Assembly (NCBI RefSeq): GCF_051148895.1
Contig: NZ_CP154625.1
Span: 2,108,001-2,172,000, forward strand
From: Terrisporobacter vanillatitrophus
Lineage (GTDB): Bacteria > Bacillota > Clostridia > Peptostreptococcales > Peptostreptococcaceae
Direction of reading: 5' to 3'
DNA length: 64,000 bases
Position numbers and translations under genes: made by a program. This document shows positions 54,031-63,067 of this stretch, one piece after another (position 1 is the first letter of the stretch; every line of letters begins with the position of its first letter). The notes under the pieces are model-generated. The model saw nothing but the letters and a program-made list of their open reading frames with translations. It was not told the DNA's origin and searched no databases.

Positions 54031-56338
54031 AGAAAATCCCATGAACATCTGATAGTTCTAAAGTTATTCTTTCTTTATCTACATCGTAGTCCTTTAAATC
54101 TTCTTTTAGCTTTATATTTGGTATTTCTATAGTAAATTCACTTCCTATATTTTCACAACTTTCAATATATATCTTTCCTTGAAGTAAGTCCACTAGTGAT
54201 TTTACAATACTAAGTCCTATACCACTGCCTTCATTTTCTCGATTTGATATTTTATCTATTCTAACAAACTTTTCAAAAATACTATCAAGTTTTTCTTTTG
54301 GGATACCTATACCATTATCTTTTACCTTTATTTGTACATAATCTTCATTAAAAATTAAATTAACAAATACTTCTCCCTCTTTAGGAGTGTATTTAATTGC
54401 ATTTGAAAGAAGATTTAGTAAAATTCTTTCCATATATTCTCCATCGCATCTCATTATATGTTCTTCTTCTTCTGTATCAAATATAATTTCAATATTTTTT
54501 TGTTGTGCATAGGTTATAACGGACATGGTAACGTCTTCACATAATTTTACTATATCATAATTATTAAAGTTAACTTCTTTAAAATTTGAATCGAACTTTG
54601 TTAAATCAATCAAATTTGTAATCATTCTAAGCATTCTATAAAAATTTATTTTCAGTCCATTGTTATATTTTTCATATACTAATTTAAATTCATTTTCTTT
54701 CTTATCTAAATTCAAATCTAATAGTTGTATAATAGAATAAAAAATATTTAAAGGTGTTTTTAATTCATGAGACAAGTTTGCAAAAAAATCATTTTTTAGT
54801 TGCTGATGAACTTTAATCTTTTCATTTTCATCTTTTAATAATTCCAACTCTTTTCTATATGTAATATTTCTAGACATAAATATCCAACCTTCATCTTTAA
54901 TTGGCGTTCCCAATGTTTCTGCAGCTATAATTTTTTTATCCTTACATATTAAATGTAATTCTCCAAATATCTTTTTCTCTTGACAATTATAGTTGTAGTT
55001 ACAACTATCCATTACTATATCTTTTATTTTTAGATTAATTATTTCATTTTCTTCATATCCTAATAACTTATAGGCTTCTTTATTCGCATACTTAATTCTT
55101 TTATCTTTATCTATAATTATTATTAGATCTCCACTTTTTTCAGTTATTACATCAAATATTCTATTTTTTTCTTCTACTTCTTTCTTTAATTTTATCATTT
55201 CTTTATTATAATCAATTTGAACAACGTATATTTCACCATATTCTTTGCTAACTTGTGGTTTTATATCTAGTAACACCTCATTCTTATTACCTTTAGAAAT
55301 TATACCTTTCCATCTTTTATTTGTTCTTATTGATTCTAATATGATAGATTTATACTTTTCATCCACATCTTCAAATTTTTCTTTGCATCTTTCTTCTAAA
55401 TATTTAAATGAGTCCATATTATTTTCATTAATTTCATATTGCTTTCTTGATGCTTTATTTGCATAAATAAGATTCAAATTTTTATCAAAAAAATACATTT
55501 CTATATTCATAAATTCATTATCTAATATATTATAAAATACATCTAAATCTTGCATATCTTTTAATTTATTATTTACTTCTGTGTTACTTATAATTAATAT
55601 ACCTATACTATATATAATTAATCCGATATACATAATTAGTAATGATATAATAGCATATTTATTATTTTCCATATTTCCATTGTAAAATATTAATGTATAG
55701 AAATTTTTCAAACATCTACTTAACAAAAAAACTGTCCATAAAATATAAATATAATCCTTTGTTTTTTTGAATTCTTTTAAATATGTAATCGAAGCATAAA
55801 TGTAAATTATATCTCCCAAAATAAATATAATTTGCATAACATAATTTGTAATTAAGGTTTCATTAATAATAAGTGATAATTCTATGTAAGATAATATTAA
55901 GCATGTTAATGCCATACAAAAAGTAAAAATAAACTTTCCATTCAAAATTTTATTTTTAAATTTTGTATTTGGCATAATAGTCATTAATATAAGCATTTTG
56001 TTCATAATAAATAAATTAATCAGTAAATGTTCATCTTGAATATTAATCCATATTGTTTGATTTGAGAGATGTAAAAAAAATGCAATAACAAAGTAAATTA
56101 GATAGAAGATTATTTCATTATTTTTCTTTAACATATAATAATATAATGATGATATTATTGCTACAAAGTACATCATCAGAGATAATATTGATATTAAATC
56201 ATGCATATTCTTATTTTGCATATCAATATTTAATGTTGAACTATTTATTCCTAAAATCATTAAAAATATTATTAAAATTACTGCATGTTTAATAAAATGT
56301 ATAATAAATGTTTCATTTTTTTTGGCATTAAAAATCAT
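54029..56338 (-). CDS. Membrane PAS-PAS sensor histidine kinase
   Basis: 769 residues. Eight or so hydrophobic helices (~15-260) form an integral sensor of the MASE type. Two PAS domains follow (~275-395, ~405-510; the second with KDKRIKYANKEAYKLLGYEE). HisKA has NLSHELKTPLNIFY; HATPase_c has NLLSNAIKYT, DNGIGIPKEK and GSGIGLSIVKSL. It resembles the other long kinases in the window and ends ITLELSDVHGIF. ATG 56338 is supported by TGGAGGTAAA; an ATG 12 codons upstream lacks a site. No partner regulator is adjacent. Confidence 0.87.
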   Translation of the reverse strand: MIFNAKKNETFIIHFIKHAVILIIFLMILGINSSTLNIDMQNKNMHDLISILSLMMYFVAIISSLYYYMLKKNNEIIFYLIYFVIAFFLHLSNQTIWINIQDEHLLINLFIMNKMLILMTIMPNTKFKNKILNGKFIFTFCMALTCLILSYIELSLIINETLITNYVMQIIFILGDIIYIYASITYLKEFKKTKDYIYILWTVFLLSRCLKNFYTLIFYNGNMENNKYAIISLLIMYIGLIIYSIGILIISNTEVNNKLKDMQDLDVFYNILDNEFMNIEMYFFDKNLNLIYANKASRKQYEINENNMDSFKYLEERCKEKFEDVDEKYKSIILESIRTNKRWKGIISKGNKNEVLLDIKPQVSKEYGEIYVVQIDYNKEMIKLKKEVEEKNRIFDVITEKSGDLIIIIDKDKRIKYANKEAYKLLGYEENEIINLKIKDIVMDSCNYNYNCQEKKIFGELHLICKDKKIIAAETLGTPIKDEGWIFMSRNITYRKELELLKDENEKIKVHQQLKNDFFANLSHELKTPLNIFYSIIQLLDLNLDKKENEFKLVYEKYNNGLKINFYRMLRMITNLIDLTKFDSNFKEVNFNNYDIVKLCEDVTMSVITYAQQKNIEIIFDTEEEEHIMRCDGEYMERILLNLLSNAIKYTPKEGEVFVNLIFNEDYVQIKVKDNGIGIPKEKLDSIFEKFVRIDKISNRENEGSGIGLSIVKSLVDLLQGKIYIESCENIGSEFTIEIPNIKLKEDLKDYDVDKERITLELSDVHGIF

Positions 56339-56573
56339 ATATTTACCTCCAAATAATTTCTTCCTCATTATCATTCATTTTTATTTTTTTTTATTTTTAT
56401 TTTTTTTTATTTATACAATATAATTTGCTATTTGTATGGATTTTCCTTCAATAAAATAGAAATTTCTTGATTTTTTAAACTTAATAGAAGATATAATATC
56501 TCAATAAAACTAGAATATAACCCTTATAAATGACCTTTTAGAGTACAATCTTAATACATAACTCTAAAAAGGA

Positions 56574-56607
56574 AAGGCGTGGTAATCAATCATGATTACC
56601 ACGCCTT
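56574..56607 (-). terminator. Terminator copy A (now after ablB)
   Basis: 15-bp arms (aaggcgtggtaatca / tgattaccacgcctt). It is a diverged copy of the terminator at 59552-59582; the two copies differ by a paired T-A to C-G change. It now serves the ablA-ablB transcript. Confidence 0.88.
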
Positions 56608-57025
56608 ATTTCTATTAATTACTAATTTTTTTGTTTCATAATGACAAGAGTTACTGATAATATAGCAATGGCGAATCCAAGTACAATTAACATACTATTA
56701 ATTATAGGAATTAGATTATTCATATTAAAATTAACTAAAACTGATATTTCTTCATTTGCTTTTATATACCAGTAAGTAGGGTTAAACTTTGCTATTGAAA
56801 TTACTGTTTACCCTAAATACATTTGTGGTACAAATACTCCACTTAGAAAACAAAACCCTAAAGATACTACGTTGGCTGCTGCTGACATGGCACTTCTGCT
56901 CTTTACAAATGTGGAGATCAATAAACCTATACTTAATGCTGCTAAAGTAAATATGAAAGAATTTACTAAAAATAATAGTCTATTCATACTAAGCATATAT
57001 CCTTTATACATTACAAAACTTGCTA
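56575..57025. repeat. Duplicated ABC-permease 3' end, copy A (451 bp)
   Basis: About 95% identical (21 differences counted by eye and a 2-base gap) to 59552-60004. It includes the last third of the permease gene and its terminator. Homology stops abruptly at both ends. Confidence 0.9.
56622..57025 (-). pseudogene. Remnant of ABC-2 permease (C-terminal ~130 codons)
   Basis: Matches the C-terminal part of the intact permease at 59592-60761 from MYKGYMLSMN to the end. It lacks the first two thirds and has no start. A TAA (YLG then stop, at the point where the intact gene has GET) breaks it, and the end differs (MKQKN). It has no ribosome binding site and is clearly decayed. It sits downstream of ablB and supplies that operon's terminator. 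Confidence 0.9.
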
Positions 57026-57071
57026 TATATTAAGGAAGATGCATAATGACAAAGAGGTTATTTTTTCTGTA

Positions 57072-57944
57072 TTACCTACTATTGATATTTTTAGTCCAAA
57101 TATTCATATCTTCAAATGCACCACATATATTACAATTATTTATTAATCTACCTGTATATTTATAATTATGTTTACTTAATACCATATTAATACCTGGATT
57201 TACTGATCTTGACAAACTATATAAAGTAATAAAGTTCATCTTTTTAAGATCCTCTTCTAACTGATATATAATATTTGATAATATACCTTTTCCTCTATGT
57301 TCAGGATATGTAGCACAATCAGTGATTTCTGCATTTAAATTATCTGTATCCATATCAGCTGAAGCAATTCCAATTATTTTTCCTTCTAATACAGCAACTT
57401 TATATAAAACTTTTCCATTCATAGTTTCTTTTAGAAAGTTCTCATCATAGACAGGACTTGGATATGTAGAAAATACTGTTGAAAATAATTCAATAATCTG
57501 ACCAATATCTTTTGGCATAGCCGTCCTAATGCTATATGTTGAAATATTATTGCTACTTTTACTATATGTATTTTGTATATTTAAGCTTCGATCAATCAAG
57601 ATATCTTTTTGCACTGAATCAATACTGACTTTTCTCTTACTGTCAATGAAATATGACATACATAATGCATCTTTTCCCTTAAAAAATCCATCTATTTTTC
57701 CTTCTACACAAAATCCTGCCTCAATTAGTAATTCTGAATTCTCTATATCGCTATTACATATAATTTTACCCATCTGTTGACTTGATGCAAAACATATTAT
57801 TTTTTTTAAAGACTGAACGGAAATATTACTTGAATTAAGTATTTTTACACGTTCACTAACATTATCTACACAAATTTTCGTATTATCTATTACTGTATAA
57901 TAATTATTTTCAATATTAGATTGTAAGTTCTTCATTAGCTTCAT
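57072..57944 (-). CDS. ablB: Beta-lysine N6-acetyltransferase
   Basis: 290 residues. The C-terminal GNAT domain (~140-280) shows IRTAMPKDIGQIIELFSTVF, AEITDCATYPEHRGKGILS (acetyl-CoA loop with RGKG) and YSLSRSVNPGINMVLSKH, all typical of AblB. It acetylates beta-lysine made by AblA to N-epsilon-acetyl-beta-lysine, a compatible solute. GGAGGGAAT precedes the ATG, inside the last 29 bases of ablA, so the pair is translationally coupled. Confidence 0.92.
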   Translation of the reverse strand: MKLMKNLQSNIENNYYTVIDNTKICVDNVSERVKILNSSNISVQSLKKIICFASSQQMGKIICNSDIENSELLIEAGFCVEGKIDGFFKGKDALCMSYFIDSKRKVSIDSVQKDILIDRSLNIQNTYSKSSNNISTYSIRTAMPKDIGQIIELFSTVFSTYPSPVYDENFLKETMNGKVLYKVAVLEGKIIGIASADMDTDNLNAEITDCATYPEHRGKGILSNIIYQLEEDLKKMNFITLYSLSRSVNPGINMVLSKHNYKYTGRLINNCNICGAFEDMNIWTKNINSR

Positions 57945-59202
57945 TAAATTCCCTCCTTCTATTTAATCGAACATTACTAGCTGGTGTTAGGGAAATACGT
58001 TCATTTTTAAAAAGTTTTTCTAGTCCTTTATAATCATCGTCCTTATGCTTTTCACATATACCACAATCTTGACATTCACGGGTTTTATCGGTTGGTTCAG
58101 TATAAGCACATATAGCACCCTCGTAGTTTCTTAGGATAACTTTTTCTGGAGATTGAGAAATTACATATTGTGGGTTCACCGGTATTTTACCTCCTCCTCC
58201 AGGTGCGTCAACTACAAAAGTTGGTACTGCAAATCCAGAAGTGTGACCACGTAGTAGCTCTATAATTTCAATTCCTGTAGATACTGATGTTCTAAAATGT
58301 TCAATACCTTCAGATAAATCACATTGATATATATAATAAGGTCTTACTCTATTCATTACTAATTGGTGAACAAGTTCTTTCATAATAGATGGGCAATCGT
58401 TTATATTTTTCAATAGCACTGACTGGTTCCCTAGTGGTATTCCTGCATTCACAATCCTATTGCAAGCAAGTTTTGATTCATCCGTTATTTCGTTAGGATG
58501 ATTAAAATGTGTATTAATCCAAACTGGATGATATTTTTTAATCATATTACATAAATCTTCAGTTATTCGTTGTGGCATAACAACCGGAACACGAGTTCCT
58601 ATTCTTATAATTTCAACATGAGGGATTGCTCTTAATTCTTTCAATATAAATTCAAGCCTTTCATTAGAAATACACAATGCATCACCACCAGACAATAAAA
58701 CATCTCTTACTTCCTTATGTTCTTTTATATATTGAATAGATTTTAAGATATTTTTCTTTGACAAAGATTTATCTCCATGTCCCGCAAAGCGCCTTCTTGT
58801 ACAATGTCTACAATACATAGAACATTGTTCAGTAATAAGAAGGAGTACTCTATCTGGATATCTGTGTGTAAGTCCAGGAACTGGAGAGTCAAGAGTTTCA
58901 TGTAAAGGATCTAGTCTGTCGCATTCTAATTTTTCAGATTCATGAATCGTTGGGATTGCTTGTTTTCTAATTGGACAATTAGGGTCATCAGGATTAATTA
59001 GGGTTGCATAATAAGGAGTTATAGCCATTTTAAGCTTCTTAAGGCTAGTAACGATTCCATATCTCTCATCATCTGTAAGATTTACAACCTTCTCCAATTC
59101 CTCTATTGTAGTTATTCTATTAGAAATTTGCCATTTCCAACTATTCCAATCTTCTTCCGTAACATTACTCCATAATGCTATATTTTTAAAGTTTCTTTTC
59201 AT
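57916..59202 (-). CDS. ablA: Lysine 2,3-aminomutase
   Basis: 428 residues. The radical SAM cluster is in CSMYCRHCTRRR. The PLP Lys region is in VVDAPGGGGKIPVNP, and a C-terminal Zn site is in CAYTEPTDKTRECQDCGICE. It converts L-alpha-lysine to L-beta-lysine. As it is paired with ablB rather than kamD/E or kce/kdd genes, it belongs to osmoprotectant synthesis and not lysine fermentation. GGAGGTACTT precedes the ATG. Confidence 0.95.
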   Translation of the reverse strand: MKRNFKNIALWSNVTEEDWNSWKWQISNRITTIEELEKVVNLTDDERYGIVTSLKKLKMAITPYYATLINPDDPNCPIRKQAIPTIHESEKLECDRLDPLHETLDSPVPGLTHRYPDRVLLLITEQCSMYCRHCTRRRFAGHGDKSLSKKNILKSIQYIKEHKEVRDVLLSGGDALCISNERLEFILKELRAIPHVEIIRIGTRVPVVMPQRITEDLCNMIKKYHPVWINTHFNHPNEITDESKLACNRIVNAGIPLGNQSVLLKNINDCPSIMKELVHQLVMNRVRPYYIYQCDLSEGIEHFRTSVSTGIEIIELLRGHTSGFAVPTFVVDAPGGGGKIPVNPQYVISQSPEKVILRNYEGAICAYTEPTDKTRECQDCGICEKHKDDDYKGLEKLFKNERISLTPASNVRLNRRREFNEANEELTI

Positions 59203-59551
59203 TTTAAGTACCTCCTAAATTAAACAATATAAATCACTTAAACTATAGACTGTTAATTCATCTCATAGTTAATTATGTACCCCTAAAGATATTAATTAAG
59301 GTATTTCTATAAAAAATGTTGAAACATAATGCATACTTCTTGGTTATTTTACAAAAGTAATATTCCTAGCATTAAAATATATTTTTTCCATAGATACCAA
59401 CAACTTAACTTTAGCATTAAGTTGTTGCTTTATCAAGTGAAATTTATAAATTTGCATATTATATATACATCTTATTGATTTTAATAATGACTTTGACTAA
59501 AATATCAACTCACAAGTGAGCATGTTTAGTACAAACTATTATAAAAAAGAG
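59203..59551. other. 349-bp leader/promoter region of ablAB
   Basis: No gene. It contains an 11-bp perfect inverted repeat at 59398-59427 and ends at the upstream transporter's terminator. AT-rich promoter-type sequence. Confidence 0.5.
59398..59427. promoter_or_regulatory. Inverted repeat upstream of ablA
   Basis: CAACAACTTAA and TTAAGTTGTTG, 8-base centre, ~195 bp upstream of the ablA start. No T-run follows on the minus strand; it may be an operator or leader hairpin. Confidence 0.4.
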
Positions 59552-59582
59552 AGGCGTGGCAATCAACCACGATCGCCACGCC
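59552..59582 (-). terminator. Terminator copy B (after the intact ABC exporter)
   Basis: GC-rich stem aggcgtggc / gccacgcct with a part-paired middle, followed by CTCTTTTTT on the minus strand. See copy A at 56574. Confidence 0.88.
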
Positions 59583-60004
59583 TTATTTCTATTAATTACT
59601 AATTTTTTTTTGTTTCATAATTACAAGAGTTACTGATAATATGGCAATGGCGAATCCAAGTACAATTAACATACTATTAATTATAGGAATTAGATTATCC
59701 ATATTAAAATTAACCAAAACTGATATTTCTTCATTAGCTTTTATATACCAGTAAGTAGGGTTAAACTTTGCTATTGAAATTACTGTTTCTCCTAAATACA
59801 TTTGTGGTACAAATACTCCACTTATAAAACAAAATCCTAAAGACACTACATTGGCTGCTGCTGACATGGCACTTCTGCTCTTTACAAATGTTGAGATCAG
59901 TAAACCTATACTTAATGCTGCTAAAGTAAATATAAAAGAATTTACTAAAAATAATAATCCATTCATACTAAGCATATATCCTTTATACATTACAAAACTT
60001 GCTA
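59552..60004. repeat. Duplicated ABC-permease 3' end, copy B (453 bp, intact gene)
   Basis: The functional copy, paired with 56575-57025. It comprises the 3' part of the intact permease and its terminator. Confidence 0.9.
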
Positions 60005-60761
60005 GTATCATAATAATCCACGTTACTACAGCATAACTAATATTTCCTAATACCAGTTGGAAATTTAAGCTTCTCATTGTTAATGCGGAAGATAAATTTC
60101 TCATTTTTAAATCCTTATTTTCAAAGGTTAGCATAACTGCTGTTACTCCTAGTATTAATATTGCAAATATTGAATAAGCGAAATAGTTATAATAATTTTT
60201 GCATCCTATATTGCTTACATATCCACTTTCATAAGTACTTACCTCTACCTTTGTGCTATAGTCCAAGCCTTTATTTATATACTTTACAAGATCTGACTGA
60301 GATATATTTCCCAATGCCAGATTATATTTTTTAGCTGTGTTTAAATATCTATTTACTAAGTTATCTATATATACTTCACTTACTGAGTTTGGAATTGTAG
60401 TTTTTTCAATATTTACTTTTGTATTGTTACTTAATATTTCCCCTGTAAATCCTTTAGGTATTGTTACAATATACTCAACTTCTCTAAAATAAAGTGCATC
60501 TTGTAATTCTTCTTTTGTTGTTCCAATACTTACTATATTTGTATTAGTGCTAAGATATTTTTTTAATCCCTCCACAATTTTTGTGTCTTCATCTTGATTA
60601 ATAAATGCTATATTTACTTTAGTATCTTCAAAATTTATATCATTGGGACTTTGCTTTGTGCTTCCAAGTGCTATTGCGAAAACTACAAATACTACTATAT
60701 ATATTGAAATTTGACTTAAATTCTTATGAATAACTTTAAAAAAAGCTTTATAAACTTGCAT
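59592..60761 (-). CDS. ABC-2 type exporter permease 2
   Basis: 389 residues. One TM near the N terminus (ISIYIVVFVVFAIALGS), then a ~170-residue extracytoplasmic loop (NINFEDTKVNIAFINQDED ... NLVNRYLN), then five TM helices and a short cytosolic tail. This is the ABC2_membrane_3 (YhgE/YadH-like) layout of drug or peptide exporters. It overlaps permease 1 by 14 bases; GGAGGC lies before the ATG. The last 130 residues are duplicated at 56622. Confidence 0.85.
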   Translation of the reverse strand: MQVYKAFFKVIHKNLSQISIYIVVFVVFAIALGSTKQSPNDINFEDTKVNIAFINQDEDTKIVEGLKKYLSTNTNIVSIGTTKEELQDALYFREVEYIVTIPKGFTGEILSNNTKVNIEKTTIPNSVSEVYIDNLVNRYLNTAKKYNLALGNISQSDLVKYINKGLDYSTKVEVSTYESGYVSNIGCKNYYNYFAYSIFAILILGVTAVMLTFENKDLKMRNLSSALTMRSLNFQLVLGNISYAVVTWIIMILASFVMYKGYMLSMNGLLFLVNSFIFTLAALSIGLLISTFVKSRSAMSAAANVVSLGFCFISGVFVPQMYLGETVISIAKFNPTYWYIKANEEISVLVNFNMDNLIPIINSMLIVLGFAIAILSVTLVIMKQKKISN

Positions 60762-61893
60762 ATTTTTGCCTCCTTAAAACTAAATAGGTAGTTCCACTAA
60801 AAATAACTGATAATATACAAAGCACTCCCATGTTTATAAAAAACTTAGTTGTTGTATCATAATAGTATAATGAGTAAAATGAATCGGCTATTAAATTTAC
60901 TGGATTAAGATAACTTAGTATAGGCATTTTTGAGTTTATAATATATTTCATTTTGTCGTACATCATACCTGCTAAAAATGACATTGTCATAGTAGCTCCA
61001 ACTAATATACCTACCTTAATGCCTTCTGATTTTTTTAGTACTATTCCTAAAAATATTCCAAATGTTACTCCTGTAATAGTTCCTATAACACATGCTAATA
61101 ATATATATCCTATTTGATTAGAAAAACTTATTTTTAATATAAAGCAAAGATATGCCATAAGTACTGAAATATCAAATAATTGAACTGTAGTAGCAGCTGC
61201 CATAGATGCCATAAAAGTTTTTAATTTGTGGACTGGTGCTACACTAACTCTAGCTCCTTGTGAAGATTGGTTAGCTTGAATTTGAGATATTTCTTTAAGT
61301 CCTAAAAATCCACCATATAAACATGCCATTGCAATAAGAGTATAAAAATAGTTTATAGATTCATCTGTGGGTGTTTTACTTACTGATACTTCTTTTATAT
61401 AATCTGTTTTTTCAAATAAATTATCTATTCCTACACTTTGTATTGCACTTGGATTTTCTTTCATAATTGTTTTTATTGTAGATTCTGTTTGTTTGTATTC
61501 ATCTACAAAACTTTTAATTATTGTTTGGTTTATTCCTTTATCTTTTACTATGATTTTTATATCTTTATCAAAGTATAAATATCCATCTATATTATTATTG
61601 TCTAATAAATCCTTTGCCTTAGCTTTTGAGGTATATTTAATATTAAACAAGGGATCATCACTTTCTTCTTTTGAAAGGGAATTTATTGTATTTATAAATT
61701 CCTTATTTTTAGAGTATTCTCCCTCCTTCACAATAGCTATATTTACTGGGGAAAAATCCTCAGCATTGGAGATATTTGAAAGAGATAGATTAAATAAAGT
61801 TGCCAGTAGAATTGGAAATAATAATGTCCAAAACATCATATTCTTATCCCTTGTAATACACTTAATTCTATATTTGAAATTATGATAAAACAT
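60748..61893 (-). CDS. ABC-2 type exporter permease 1
   Basis: 381 residues with the same layout as permease 2: N-terminal TM (MMFWTLLFPILLATLFNLSL), a large external loop, then about five TM helices (YTLIAMACLYGGFLGLKEI, VGATMTMSFLAGMMYDK). It forms the export channel with permease 2. AAGGAGGTAA precedes the ATG, 12 bases after the ATPase gene. Confidence 0.85.
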   Translation of the reverse strand: MFYHNFKYRIKCITRDKNMMFWTLLFPILLATLFNLSLSNISNAEDFSPVNIAIVKEGEYSKNKEFINTINSLSKEESDDPLFNIKYTSKAKAKDLLDNNNIDGYLYFDKDIKIIVKDKGINQTIIKSFVDEYKQTESTIKTIMKENPSAIQSVGIDNLFEKTDYIKEVSVSKTPTDESINYFYTLIAMACLYGGFLGLKEISQIQANQSSQGARVSVAPVHKLKTFMASMAAATTVQLFDISVLMAYLCFILKISFSNQIGYILLACVIGTITGVTFGIFLGIVLKKSEGIKVGILVGATMTMSFLAGMMYDKMKYIINSKMPILSYLNPVNLIADSFYSLYYYDTTTKFFINMGVLCILSVIFSGTTYLVLRRQKYASL

Positions 61894-61905
61894 TTTTTTA
61901 CCTCC

Positions 61906-62838
61906 TTAATCTCTTAATTCTTTTCCTGTGATTTCTAAGAAAACATCATTTAGTGTAGGTGGTTCTGAGTAAATTTTTCCTATTTGCACATTATTCTTTC
62001 TTAGGTAATCTATTACAATTGACAAATTATTTTTGCCTTTACTAGATTTAACTACTAGATAATTGTCTTTATGTTGTGCATAGGTTATATTAGGTAGTTT
62101 TTTTAAATTCTTTAGAACTTCATCTTCTAATCTAAAAACTTCTACTGTTATTGTCTCTCCACAATTTATCATTCCTTTTAATTCTTCACTACTTCCTGTT
62201 GCTATTACCTTACCCTTGTCCATGATTGAAATTTTCGTACAGATTTGTTCTACTTCTTCCATATAGTGAGATGTGTATACAATTGTTGCTCCTTCTTTGT
62301 TTAGTTTTTGTATTCCTTCTAAAATGTTATTTCTACTTTGAGGATCTACTGCAACTGTTGGTTCATCTAATATAATTAACTTTGGCTTATGTGCTATTCC
62401 ACATGCTATATTTAATCTTCTTAATAATCCACCACTTAACTTTTTAGGATAAAACTTTCTATAATCTCCCAGTCCAACAAATTCTATTGCCTCTTCTACA
62501 TATTTTTTTCGTGCGTTCTTATCTAAAATATATAATCCACAAAAATAATCTATATTTTCATATACTGTTAATTCTTCAAATACAGCCACATTTTGCATTA
62601 TTACTCCTATATTCCTTTTTATATCATAGGCTTGTGGGCTCATTGGTTTTCCATAAATTTGTATGTCTCCCTTGTCGTATTCTAGTAAGGATAAGATACA
62701 ATTTATGGCTGTACTTTTGCCAGAACCATTTGGTCCTAAAAGCCCAAATACTTCACCTTCTTTTACTTCTAAATTTAAATGATCTAGGGCTAATAAATCA
62801 TCATATCTTTTTACTAAGTTTTTAACATTTATAACCAT
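61906..62838 (-). CDS. ABC exporter ATPase
   Basis: 310 residues. Walker A GLLGPNGSGKSTAI, signature LSGGLLRR, Walker B LIILDEPTVAVDP and H-loop VYTSHYMEEV are all intact. The C-terminal ~75 residues are a DUF4162-type extension usual in DrrA/bacitracin-type exporters. First gene of the exporter operon; GGAGG precedes the ATG. The divergent histidine kinase at 63068 probably controls it. Confidence 0.92.
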   Translation of the reverse strand: MVINVKNLVKRYDDLLALDHLNLEVKEGEVFGLLGPNGSGKSTAINCILSLLEYDKGDIQIYGKPMSPQAYDIKRNIGVIMQNVAVFEELTVYENIDYFCGLYILDKNARKKYVEEAIEFVGLGDYRKFYPKKLSGGLLRRLNIACGIAHKPKLIILDEPTVAVDPQSRNNILEGIQKLNKEGATIVYTSHYMEEVEQICTKISIMDKGKVIATGSSEELKGMINCGETITVEVFRLEDEVLKNLKKLPNITYAQHKDNYLVVKSSKGKNNLSIVIDYLRKNNVQIGKIYSEPPTLNDVFLEITGKELRD

Positions 62839-63067
62839 ACTTATTCCTCCAATAATTTCTTATTTATATTTTAATTTTCATATTTTTCCTTTTGTATACT
62901 TTTATTATATTAAATTTAGTTATAATGAATAAGTGACTAGGCTCCAAAATACCTATGACAAATGTAATAATAATATTGTTGTAGTATTAATCTAATGTTA
63001 AAATCATTTTATAAATGAAAAATTTTCCTTGCTAATTTAATCCAATGTGAATTGAGGTGATTTATAT

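Noticed and set aside
57916..59202. Lysine fermentation by lysine 2,3-aminomutase
   Set aside because: No kamDE, kdd, kce or kal genes; the coupled partner is ablB, so osmolyte synthesis fits better.
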